The notes below the pieces were generated by a model that searched no databases, was not told the DNA's origin, and saw only the letters and a program-made list of their open reading frames with translations. From Cupriavidus pampae (GTDB lineage Bacteria > Pseudomonadota > Gammaproteobacteria > Burkholderiales > Burkholderiaceae), in assembly GCF_914271485.1 (NCBI RefSeq), contig NZ_CAJZAG010000005.1:186001-250000 (forward strand): DNA of 64,000 bases, written 5' to 3'. A program made the translations under genes and the position numbers. Positions 51,892 through 59,923 of the stretch are shown here, piece by piece. Each line of letters opens with the position of its first letter. Position 1 is the stretch's first letter.

Positions 51892-52857
51892 ATGGCGTTT
51901 TTCAAGATCGTTCCCGCTCTCGCGCTTGCACTGGCCGCAGCTCAGGGCATGGCACAGGAACTGCCCCCGGGCCCCCTTCGCATGCTGGTCGGCTTTGCGC
52001 CGGGCGGTGGCAACGATGTCATCGCGCGCGTGGTCGCCACGCAGTTCCAGCTGAACACCAAGACCACGATCGTCGTGGACAACAAACCCGGTGGCGGCAG
52101 CACGCTGGCCACCGCCGAGATGGCGCGCGCCAAGCCCGATGGTTCGGTGATGCTGCTGGGCTCCGTCGGTGGACAGGCTATCGCGCCGTCGATCTACAGC
52201 AAGCTGCCTTACGATCCGATCAAGGGCGTGCAGCCGGTGTCGCTGGTGGCCAAGTCCGCCAACGCACTGGTGGTGAACAACGATGTGCCGGTGAAGAACG
52301 TGCAGGAACTGCTCGCCTATGCCAAGGCGAATCCGGGCAAGCTCAATGTGGCATCGCCGGGCAACGGCACGATCTCGCATCTGTCGGCCGAGCTGTTCAA
52401 GAGCATGGCCAACGTGCAGATCACGCATATCCCCTATCGCGGCGATGCGCCGGCCATGCAGGACGTGATGGCGGGCCAGGCCCAGATGACGTTTGCCAGC
52501 TTGCCGTCCGCCAAGGCCGGGGCAGACTCGGGCAAGGTGCGCATCATTGCGGTGACGAGCACCAAGCGCGTGGAGACGATGCCGAATGTGCCTACCATCG
52601 CCGAGTCCGGCGTACCGGGCTATGAAGTGGTGTCGTGGTACGGCGTGTTCACCACCGGTGGCACACCGATGCCGACCGTGAACCGCCTCGCGCAGGAAAT
52701 CGCCGCCGTGGTGAACCAACCGTCGATCCGTGAATCGATCGCCAAGCAGGGCATGGAGCCGGCAGCGCTGGGTCCGGTGGAGTTCACGCAACTGGTGAAT
52801 CGCGACGCGCAGAAGTGGGACAAGGTAGTCAAGAGCGTCGGCATCAAGCTTGATTGA
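51892..52857 (+). CDS. Bug-family tripartite tricarboxylate transporter substrate-binding protein
   Basis: This 321-residue periplasmic receptor has a short signal peptide (MAFFKIVPALALALAAAQGMA, cleavage near residue 21) and the Bug signatures LRMLVGFAPGGGNDV, VDNKPGGGSTLA and HIPYRGD. It follows the opine-oxidase-like genes by 158 bp on the same strand, so it probably captures the oxidase substrate or a related carboxylate. It converges on the PuuB-like oxidase gene with 16 bp between the stops. Of the three Bug proteins in the window it is the most compact. Confidence 0.92.
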   Translation: MAFFKIVPALALALAAAQGMAQELPPGPLRMLVGFAPGGGNDVIARVVATQFQLNTKTTIVVDNKPGGGSTLATAEMARAKPDGSVMLLGSVGGQAIAPSIYSKLPYDPIKGVQPVSLVAKSANALVVNNDVPVKNVQELLAYAKANPGKLNVASPGNGTISHLSAELFKSMANVQITHIPYRGDAPAMQDVMAGQAQMTFASLPSAKAGADSGKVRIIAVTSTKRVETMPNVPTIAESGVPGYEVVSWYGVFTTGGTPMPTVNRLAQEIAAVVNQPSIRESIAKQGMEPAALGPVEFTQLVNRDAQKWDKVVKSVGIKLD

Positions 52858-52873
52858 TCGACTTGGCTGACGA

Positions 52874-54220
52874 CTAGCGCGACAGCTTGTCCAGCAGGCT
52901 GTACCACGCTACGCCCGCGCCGATGTAGGCGCGTTGCAGGCCGTGGAGCGGGAATGGGGTCAGCGGCGACACGGGGTATGGGAAGGTGCCGTTTTCCTGT
53001 GTGAGCCGCGTGGCCAGATGCTTGCCGAAGCTCGTGCATAGCGCGATGCCGCGGCCGTTGCAGCCGACCGCGATCGTGATGCCGGGGGCGGGTTCGTGGA
53101 TGTGCGGCATGAAATCGCGCGTTACCGCGATGCGGCCGGCCCAGCGGTATTCGACGTGCAGCGCGCCCAGTTGTGGAAACAGCAGCGCCAGCGAGCGTTC
53201 GAGGTGAGCGAAGTCTTTTGGTGCGCGTGGGTCGTTGAAGGCGCCACGGCCGCCTATCAGCAGGCGGTTGGTGTGGTCCTTGCGGAAATACAGCAGTAGC
53301 CGCTGCGACGTCGCGACCGTTTCTCCGCGTGCGAGGATGGCCTGCGCGGCCTGGCCGTAGATCGGTCGCGTGGCGATGATAAAGCTGTTGGCCGCGAGCA
53401 GCGTCTGGCGCAGACCTGGCCACAGCGCATCGCTATAGCCATTGGTGGCGATGACCACATGCGAGGCCGTGATGCGGCCACCGGTGGAGAGCGTGGCGAT
53501 CCACTGGCCCTCTACACGTTCGAGCGCGGTCACCGCGGTGCGGCCGTAGATCGGAGCACCGGCGCGTTGCGCGGCCACGGCCAGTCCGCGCGCGTAGGCC
53601 AGCGGCTGGATCGCGCCCGCGCGGCCATCGCGCCAGCCACCGGCGAAGGCTCGGGTGCCGACGCGGCGCTCGATGTCGGCACGATCGAGCATCTCCACTG
53701 ACACGCCGCGCCGCTCCCATTGCCGTGCGCGCGCATGCAGCGCTGGCACCGACTTGGGCGCATACGCGAGCTGCAGCCAGCCCTGCCGCACCGGATGGCA
53801 GTCGATGCGATGTCGCTCGATCAGGTCGAAGACCAGGTCGGCCGATCCGGACACGGCATCGATCAAGGCCTCGGCACGCTCGCCGCCGAGCTTCTGCACC
53901 AGCTCGTCGGGATCGTGCTTGAGCGATGGATTCACCTGTCCGCCGTTACGGCCCGATGCGCCCCACCCCGGCTCATTCGCGTCGACCACGCACACATCGG
54001 TGCCGGCCTCCCTCAGATGCAGTGCCGTCGACAGACCCGTATAGCCAGCGCCGATCACCAGTACGTCGACGGTCTTCGCGTCGTACAGCGGCGGCGTGGC
54101 CAGCGCCGCGGGCGCGGTGGCGGCCCAGAGCGAATCGGCGGCGGCCGGCATCGACACGCGCGGCATGCCAATCGGCGGTTGCGCGGGCGCGGCTGAACTT
54201 GTCGGAGAGGAGGCGATCAT
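52874..54220 (-). CDS. FAD-dependent oxidoreductase, gamma-glutamylputrescine oxidase (PuuB)-like
   Basis: This 448-residue DAO-family enzyme has an FAD fingerprint VDVLVIGAGYTGLSTALHLREAG with VDANEPGWGASGRNGGQVNP, typical of PuuB and related polyamine or N-methyl-amino acid oxidases. The distal signature is RIAVTRDFMPHIHEPAPGITIAVGCNGRGIALCTSFGKHLA. ATG 54220 was chosen; the frame before it has no coding character. The first 40 residues are Pro/Ala-rich and less conserved. It may belong to the polyamine pathway implied by genes near 62-64 kb, although they are 8 kb away. Confidence 0.88.
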   Translation of the reverse strand: MIASSPTSSAAPAQPPIGMPRVSMPAAADSLWAATAPAALATPPLYDAKTVDVLVIGAGYTGLSTALHLREAGTDVCVVDANEPGWGASGRNGGQVNPSLKHDPDELVQKLGGERAEALIDAVSGSADLVFDLIERHRIDCHPVRQGWLQLAYAPKSVPALHARARQWERRGVSVEMLDRADIERRVGTRAFAGGWRDGRAGAIQPLAYARGLAVAAQRAGAPIYGRTAVTALERVEGQWIATLSTGGRITASHVVIATNGYSDALWPGLRQTLLAANSFIIATRPIYGQAAQAILARGETVATSQRLLLYFRKDHTNRLLIGGRGAFNDPRAPKDFAHLERSLALLFPQLGALHVEYRWAGRIAVTRDFMPHIHEPAPGITIAVGCNGRGIALCTSFGKHLATRLTQENGTFPYPVSPLTPFPLHGLQRAYIGAGVAWYSLLDKLSR

Positions 54221-54419
54221 GGTGCGACGTGCTTCGCCAAGTAGGCAGGCAGGTTGAGGCAAATTGCGAAGGGAGTCTAATCGCACGAAAACAATCGGTA
54301 AACGTGCAAATCCGATCGGATATTGATTAATTTGTAACGACGCGCGAGCCCGCAAACGAAGCGAGGTTGCGCGTAACGAAGCGACGCCGCGCCTTTCGCT
54401 CAAGCACCCAGTGACTTGC

Positions 54420-56615
54420 ATGAAGCTGTCATCTTGGGTTCGTAGCCTCGTTCGCATTCCTCCCGAACCTGGATACGCCATGCCTCCTCCGCCGTCGATT
54501 CATTCCCCACAAGTCAGCCGCGCGCCCAGCCTCGATATTCAGCCGCAACAGGACACGTCGCCGTCACCGCAGCGTCCTGCGGGAAAGAAGCATGCAACGG
54601 ATGCGCGACTGTCAGGCCTTGCGTCACGTGCGCCTGAAGCGCAGCCGCCCTCGCTGGCGCGCCGCGCGGTGAATGCGTTCGGGCTGGCGAAGCTGGAGAA
54701 GCCCGCGGACATCGAGGCCGGCACGGTGGCCGCCGAGCCGCCCAGTACGCGCTCTGCCGTGGGTGCCACGCTCTCTTCGTACAAGCCAACGGCGACCACC
54801 ACGGAGGCCGCGTTGCTCCGCGATCTGCAGCGCGCGATCGGTGAATGCCGCGAGCGTCCGGTCGATCGCGAGCAGGCCGCGCAACTCGTCAACGGGCTGC
54901 GCCTGCAACGCAAGGATGCGTCGGTGAGCAACAGCACCCTGATGAGCGCAGCCGCCAACCGCAGTGACGACTGGTATCGCGCGCAGGGCCTGAACGATGC
55001 GGATATCAAGCAGTTGCATCACGCCGCGTTCGTGTCGGGGATGATTTCTCCGAGTGCCGGGTTGGTATCGAACCTGCTGCAGTTCTTCGCGTCGCCGTTC
55101 CTGTCCGCGTGGACCGGCAAGCCGTGGGCGGGCACCGGCCTCGGACTGGGCGTGGCCGGGGCACTTCAGACCCCGATGTATGCCGCGCAGCAACCGGTGG
55201 TTGTGCAGTTCGTCGAGCATACGGCCGAGCGCAATGGGCCCGTAGTGCAGGTGGACAAGGACCACGTCCATCACAAGGAATGGCTGCCCGATATCGCGCG
55301 CAAGGCGTCGGCGCAGGCCGAGACGCTCAACCGCTGTGGGGACGAGTTTTCCGAGCGTTTGAATGCGGTGATGGGGAAGATCTCGGGTGGTGCGAACGAC
55401 AAGGTGGACGGCAAGGACGACGACGCGCGGGTGGCCGCGTGGCTGGAGGCCAATCCGACAGATCCGGATGCGGTCAGACTGCGCGAATCGGCGCAGGCGT
55501 TTTCCGATGCGCTGACTTCATTGCGCGACCTCCATGAGGGTGTGCTGATGACGCAGGCCGGCCATACGCGGCAGCATATCGGCAATCGCTTCCAGTCCGT
55601 TTCACGCGTGATGCGGCCCGTGTTTCAGAGTTTGATGGGGCTGGCATCGGGCACGCCGAAGGATGTCGCCGCGACCATGGCCGCCAATCTCGTGCAGCGT
55701 GTGGCACGGCTCGATTCGAAGACGATCGCGATCATCCAGGCCTTCGGCGCGCTGGCGCTTACCGGCGCGCAGCACGTTTCGGCGGGCTATGACGAGGTGG
55801 CCAAGGTCAACTACAAGAGCGCGCTCAATCTGATCTACGGGGATTTCTTTACCGCGGCGGGTAATGCGAAGATTGCCGCCGGTGAGCCGATCACCGAGGC
55901 AGATATCGACGAAGACAAGTTACGCGGGTTGATTGCCTCACCGGCGCAATCGCTGGTCAAGCGCGTGGGGAAATCGCTCGACGATGTGATCAAGCGCACC
56001 GAGGCGGAACGTGATGCGGCGCCGGTCGGCAGCGAGCAAAGGAAGACGCTCGAGACGACGCTCAATACGATGAACGCGGATAAGCAGAAGCTCAAGGACA
56101 ACGACCTCGCTGGATTGTCCGCGAATGGGCATGCGCGGGCGACGCTCGTCTCCAATGCCGATGCGCTGTTGCCGGGTGTGTGGCGTGATAGCAAGCGCAA
56201 TCTCAATAGGGATGAGGTCCAGACGCAGGTGGCGCAGCGATTGGGCCAGACGTGGCACATGGGGGCGTTTGGCAGCTTTGCTTCGTCTTCGATTGGACGG
56301 GTTGCGGCGGCGGTTGCCGGCGGGTCGTCGAAGTTGAAGACTTCGTATATTGGGGCGTTCTCAGGTTTGGGTGCGGGGCTCGGTGCGATTGCGGCCTACA
56401 GTCAGGGCACGACGACGACGATCAAGAATCACGGCAAGGAGGCGGACGACAAGCTGTCGCTGGGGCAGCAGACGTTGTATGGCGTGTTGGCACTGCCGAT
56501 CGACTTGCAGGGGCGGGCGCTGGCAGCGGAAGCGAATGGGCAGGCGGCAACCACCATACGGAGCGTCGAACGGCAAATCGCGATGGCGAAGGTTGTGCTG
56601 GATCAGAAAACCTAA
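54420..56615 (+). CDS. Large protein of unknown function, possible secreted effector
   Basis: This protein of about 731 residues has no family I can name. The first 110 residues are Pro/Ser/Gln-rich and disordered-looking, as in type III secretion signal regions. The middle has helical segments with two hydrophobic, Gly-rich stretches (LLQFFASPFLSAWTGKPWAGTGLGLGVAGALQ and IGAFSGLGAGLGAIAAYSQG). There is one Cys pair at most and no signal peptide. Starts at GTG 54411, ATG 54420 and ATG 54480 are possible, and none has a strong ribosome site. Its own promoter is likely in the AT-rich gap 54221-54419. An effector role is an inference. Confidence 0.65.
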   Translation: MKLSSWVRSLVRIPPEPGYAMPPPPSIHSPQVSRAPSLDIQPQQDTSPSPQRPAGKKHATDARLSGLASRAPEAQPPSLARRAVNAFGLAKLEKPADIEAGTVAAEPPSTRSAVGATLSSYKPTATTTEAALLRDLQRAIGECRERPVDREQAAQLVNGLRLQRKDASVSNSTLMSAAANRSDDWYRAQGLNDADIKQLHHAAFVSGMISPSAGLVSNLLQFFASPFLSAWTGKPWAGTGLGLGVAGALQTPMYAAQQPVVVQFVEHTAERNGPVVQVDKDHVHHKEWLPDIARKASAQAETLNRCGDEFSERLNAVMGKISGGANDKVDGKDDDARVAAWLEANPTDPDAVRLRESAQAFSDALTSLRDLHEGVLMTQAGHTRQHIGNRFQSVSRVMRPVFQSLMGLASGTPKDVAATMAANLVQRVARLDSKTIAIIQAFGALALTGAQHVSAGYDEVAKVNYKSALNLIYGDFFTAAGNAKIAAGEPITEADIDEDKLRGLIASPAQSLVKRVGKSLDDVIKRTEAERDAAPVGSEQRKTLETTLNTMNADKQKLKDNDLAGLSANGHARATLVSNADALLPGVWRDSKRNLNRDEVQTQVAQRLGQTWHMGAFGSFASSSIGRVAAAVAGGSSKLKTSYIGAFSGLGAGLGAIAAYSQGTTTTIKNHGKEADDKLSLGQQTLYGVLALPIDLQGRALAAEANGQAATTIRSVERQIAMAKVVLDQKT

Positions 56616-56619
56616 GCCG

Positions 56620-58125
56620 TTACGTGCGTGGCTCGCCGAGCGCGCGCATGAGCTTCGTCACCACGCGTTCCGCCTCCGCTTGCGTCGCGACGTTCGTGAA
56701 GCCCAGCAGTAGCGCGCGGCGGCCTGGTTTGCCGCGGCGCCAGCCGGTCAGGGAGTGGATGCCGAAACCCGCTTCCTGGGCGAGCCGGGCCATGGCGATG
56801 TCGTCGCGGTCGTCGGGGACGTCCAGCAGCAGATGCATGCCGCCATCCTCCAGTTGCACGCGAAACCCGTGCGGCTCGTAGGCGCGCAGCGCATCCGCCA
56901 GCAGCGTGCGGCGGCGTGCGTACAACGTGCGCATGCGCTTGATGTGCCGCGAAAAATGGCCGGCGGTGATGAATTCCGCCACCGCAGCCTGCATCAGCTC
57001 CGGACACCCGCCGAAGGTTGCCCGCGCAATGGCGACTTCGAACGCTTCGATCTGGCTCTCCGGCACCACCACGTACCCTAGCCGCAGGCCAGGAAACATC
57101 ACCTTGCTCAAAGTGCCGCAGTAGATCACGCGTTGGCACGTGTCGAGACTTTTCAAAGCCGGCAACGGATGCCCGCGATAACGAAACTCGCCGTCGTAGT
57201 CGTCCTCGACGATCCATGCGCCGCGCCGCGCGGCCCAGTCGAGCAGCGCCACGCGCCGCTGCAGCGTCAGCGGTACGCCGGTCGGGCTCTGGTGCGACGG
57301 CGTCACCACCGCCAGGCACGCATCGCCATGATGCGCGATGCCATACTCGACATCGACCCCACATTCGTCCACCGGCACAAACAGTGGCGGCAGGCCCAGG
57401 CGCCTGAGCAACTGCGCCGTGGGCGGATAGCCCGGTGACTCCGCCCAGGCCCCCTTCCCGCCCCGCAATTCCAATGCATTGACCGCGAGCTCGAGCCCCG
57501 CGGTGTAGGCTGGCACGACAAACACCTGCGCCGGCCGCAGATCGATGCCTCGCGAGCTGTGCAGATAGGTGGCCAACGCCTCCCGCAGTGGCTCATAACC
57601 GAATGGCGCCGGTCGGTTGAGCGTGTTGACCGATCGCACCAGCCCCGTCATCAATCGTGTCCAGAGCTTGCGCGGAAATTCATCGAGCGCCGGTACCCCG
57701 AGCTGCAGCATCGCCGGCGCGCCGCCGCCCGATTCGATCACGACCTCGGTGGCGTCTTGCGACGTGGCAAAGCGCGGCGCGGCCGGTCTGACCGGCTTCG
57801 GCGGCTGGTCGCTCGCAACCGGCGCCTTGCGCGCGGCGCGTGCCCGGGCCGGCGCCGCCGTGATGTGCTCCGCGACGAATGTGCCCGCTGGGCCGCGCGC
57901 CACCAGATAGCCCTCCCCCAGCAACCGGTCAAAGGCCACCTGAACGGTGCCGCGCGCCACGCCGAGCTCCTCCGCGAGCGCTCGCAGCGAGGAGACCCGT
58001 TGCCCGGGCTTCAATTGACCAGTCTCGATCATGGCGCGGAAGCGGCCATAGATCTGGGCGTGGATGGTGGCGGCAGGGCTGGCGGCAGGAGTATCGGGAA
58101 CGGATGCCGGAGCGGTTTGCTTCAT
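56620..58125 (-). CDS. MocR-family regulator (GntR HTH fused to aminotransferase-like domain)
   Basis: This 501-residue regulator has an N-terminal GntR-type winged HTH (IYGRFRAMIETGQLKPGQRVSSLRALAEELGVARGTVQVAFDRLLGEGYL). It continues with a fold-type I PLP domain containing QSPTGVPLTLQRR, EDDYDGEF and the Lys segment CGTLSKVMFPGLRLGYVV. MocR proteins sense PLP-linked amines and activate neighbouring genes. It diverges from the GNAT-azoreductase-AhpD operon by 90 bp, so it probably controls that operon. Its own start, ATG 58125, is well supported by the HTH position. Confidence 0.93.
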   Translation of the reverse strand: MKQTAPASVPDTPAASPAATIHAQIYGRFRAMIETGQLKPGQRVSSLRALAEELGVARGTVQVAFDRLLGEGYLVARGPAGTFVAEHITAAPARARAARKAPVASDQPPKPVRPAAPRFATSQDATEVVIESGGGAPAMLQLGVPALDEFPRKLWTRLMTGLVRSVNTLNRPAPFGYEPLREALATYLHSSRGIDLRPAQVFVVPAYTAGLELAVNALELRGGKGAWAESPGYPPTAQLLRRLGLPPLFVPVDECGVDVEYGIAHHGDACLAVVTPSHQSPTGVPLTLQRRVALLDWAARRGAWIVEDDYDGEFRYRGHPLPALKSLDTCQRVIYCGTLSKVMFPGLRLGYVVVPESQIEAFEVAIARATFGGCPELMQAAVAEFITAGHFSRHIKRMRTLYARRRTLLADALRAYEPHGFRVQLEDGGMHLLLDVPDDRDDIAMARLAQEAGFGIHSLTGWRRGKPGRRALLLGFTNVATQAEAERVVTKLMRALGEPRT

Positions 58126-58215
58126 GGACTAGTCGAAAGTGAAATTCATGTGCCTGTTGGCTGTGCCATCTGTCGACGACACTTGAGCCTACACCAACCA
58201 GCAACCTTCAGCACC

Positions 58216-58653
58216 ATGGCCACCCAATACACCTTGCAACACGCGGAAACGGACGCCGAACTGGCGGCCTGTTTCGAACTCGTGCAGCAGCTTCGCCCCC
58301 ACCTGCGCTCGGCGCAGGAGTTCATCGATCAAGTCACCACGCAAAGCACGCAAGGCTACCGTCTGCTCGTGGTGTGGGATGGCGAACGTCCGGTGGCCGC
58401 GGCCGGTTATCGCCGTATGGACAACCTGATCTACGGCGCCTTTATCTATATCGACGATCTGGTCACCGACGCCAATGAACGTGGTCGTGGCCATGGCGAG
58501 CAGCTGATCGAGGCCGTGCGCGATCTGGCACGCAAACAAGGTTGCGCGCAGCTCGTGCTCGACACCGGGCTGGCCAACGCACTGGCTCAGCGCTTCTATT
58601 TCCGCGCCGGCCTGCTGTCGCGCGGCCTCCACTTCTCGATGGAACTGCAATGA
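58216..58653 (+). CDS. GNAT-family N-acetyltransferase
   Basis: This 145-residue acetyltransferase has the GNAT fold with the acetyl-CoA motif A (DDLVTDANERGRGHGEQLIEAV) and motif B (YFRAGLLSRGLHFSMEL). It probably acetylates a small amine or a protein. Its stop overlaps the azoreductase start (ATGA). It is the first gene of an operon divergent from MocR. The substrate is unknown. Confidence 0.9.
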   Translation: MATQYTLQHAETDAELAACFELVQQLRPHLRSAQEFIDQVTTQSTQGYRLLVVWDGERPVAAAGYRRMDNLIYGAFIYIDDLVTDANERGRGHGEQLIEAVRDLARKQGCAQLVLDTGLANALAQRFYFRAGLLSRGLHFSMELQ

Positions 58654-59276
58654 AACCGCTTGAACTCCTTCTGCTCGACTGCAGCCCGCGCCGCGACAAC
58701 TCGACCAGCCGTCACCTGACCAATCAGCTGTTGCCCGCGCTGACGCACCGCTTCGGCCGTCCCGTGCACGTGACCCAGCGCCATCTCGGCGTCAAGCCGG
58801 TACCGGCGATCACTGCGGAGTATGCGGACTCGCTCGTGCTGCCCGCGGAAGAAGCGCGTGCGCGCTTTGGCAACCAGCTTGCGGTGTCCGACGAACTGAT
58901 TCGCGAACTCGACGCCGCCGAGGTGGTGTGGATTTCCACGCCAGTGCACAACTTCACGGTGCCCGCCGTGCTCAAGAACTGGATCGACCATGTGGTCCGC
59001 CGCGACGTGACGTTCGTCACGAAGGACAACCGCAAGGTGGGCTTGCTGCGTGATCGGCCGGTTTATGTGGCCGTGACCGCGGGCGGTGCGATGTTCCGGG
59101 AGCCGGCGATTCAGCCTGATTTCTTCCGCCCGTACCTGACCGCCGTGCTTGGCGTGATCGGGCTCAAGGACATCACCTATCTACCCTCGACGAGCCTCGC
59201 CGGCGTTGACGCCCCGCTGGAACTCGTGCAGACGCATGCCAGTCGGCATCTCGCCGCGGCGGCGCTGCAAATCTGA
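58650..59276 (+). CDS. azoR: FMN-dependent NADH-azoreductase
   Basis: This 208-residue flavodoxin-fold quinone/azoreductase has the AzoR features: LLLLDCSPRRDNSTSRHLTNQLLPAL (FMN phosphate loop), ISTPVHNFTVPAVLKNWIDHVVRRDVTF, and VTAGGAMF in the flavin-site loop. It reduces azo dyes and quinones with NADH and protects against thiol stress in relatives. It overlaps the GNAT stop by 4 bp and precedes the AhpD-like gene by 43 bp. Confidence 0.9.
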   Translation: MKPLELLLLDCSPRRDNSTSRHLTNQLLPALTHRFGRPVHVTQRHLGVKPVPAITAEYADSLVLPAEEARARFGNQLAVSDELIRELDAAEVVWISTPVHNFTVPAVLKNWIDHVVRRDVTFVTKDNRKVGLLRDRPVYVAVTAGGAMFREPAIQPDFFRPYLTAVLGVIGLKDITYLPSTSLAGVDAPLELVQTHASRHLAAAALQI

Positions 59277-59319
59277 TTTTTTAAGAATTACCCAACATCA
59301 ATCTACTTAGGAAAACATC

Positions 59320-59781
59320 ATGAACGCACCCCGCCTGCCGTGGCAAACCCTTGCTCCCGTCCAATACAAGTCTCTGGTTGCCGTGAGCATGGCCAGCGCC
59401 AAGTCGTCGCTCGGCCCAGTGCTGGTCGAGCTGATTCAGACCCGCGTGTCGCAGATCAATGGCTGCGCGTATTGCGTGGATATGCACGTGCGCGATCTGC
59501 GCAAGGCTGGCGAGTCGTGGAAGCGGCTGAACCTGTTGTCGACCTGGCGTGAAGTGCCGTATGTGTTCACGGCGAAGGAACAGGCCGCGTTGGCGTGGGC
59601 GGAATCGCTGACGAACCTGCCGGCCGGGTTTAGCGATCGCAATGCTGAATTCGAGGCACTGCGCGCGCATTTCACCGAGCAGGAGATTGTCGAGCTGAGC
59701 TGGACTGTGGCGTCGATCAATGCGTGGAATCGCATGGCGATTGGGATGCATGAGCCGGTTGGGGATACGCCGCTGGAGTAA
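59320..59781 (+). CDS. Carboxymuconolactone decarboxylase/AhpD-like alkylhydroperoxidase
   Basis: This 153-residue protein has the AhpD-like fold with the redox motif NGCAYCVDMHVRDLRKAG (Cys-x-x-Cys with a nearby His). It typically reduces peroxides or serves as a carboxymuconolactone decarboxylase; the CxxC supports the peroxidase-like subgroup. The AGGAAAAC segment before ATG 59320 is its ribosome site. It ends the MocR-regulated operon with azoreductase and GNAT genes. A weak hairpin (59798-59820) follows its stop. Confidence 0.9.
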   Translation: MNAPRLPWQTLAPVQYKSLVAVSMASAKSSLGPVLVELIQTRVSQINGCAYCVDMHVRDLRKAGESWKRLNLLSTWREVPYVFTAKEQAALAWAESLTNLPAGFSDRNAEFEALRAHFTEQEIVELSWTVASINAWNRMAIGMHEPVGDTPLE

Positions 59782-59797
59782 GCTGGACAAAGGTTTC

Positions 59798-59820
59798 TGG
59801 GGATTCTACGGGAATCCTCA
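59798..59820 (+). terminator. Weak hairpin after AhpD-like gene
   Basis: TGGGGATTC (59798-59806) and GAATCCTCA (59812-59820) form 9-nt arms with one G-T pair and a 5-nt loop, 17 nt after the AhpD-like stop. There is no T-run, so termination would need Rho or would be weak. It could also separate the AhpD-like operon from the AbiE-like promoter. Confidence 0.3.
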
Positions 59821-59835
59821 CCTAGGATCCTGCAA

Positions 59836-59911
59836 ATTCACTGCGCAGCAAATATGGCCATTCCAGCGAATATTCGCTATAGTCATCATATTTACTGCGC
59901 AGTGAATATGG
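59836..59911 (+). promoter_or_regulatory. AbiE-like module promoter with three palindromes
   Basis: Two 22-bp repeats, 59836-59857 and 59890-59911, match at 19 of 22 positions and share the core ACTGCGCAG. Each is a near-palindrome of the form TTtACTGCGCAGTgAA. Between them lies the perfect palindrome AGCGAATATTCGCT (59865-59878). A plausible promoter fits inside: -35 TGGCCA (59855-59860), 17-bp spacing, -10 TATAGT (59878-59883). AbiEi antitoxins of known AbiE systems autorepress by binding two inverted repeats in their promoter, and this layout fits that model. Confidence 0.65.
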
Positions 59912-59923
59912 ATCATCATCCAC

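Noticed and set aside
54396..54420. TTCG near the start of the large unknown protein as an HrpB-type hrpII box
   Set aside because: At the required 16-bp spacing the second half reads CTTG, not TTCG, so the motif is not met.
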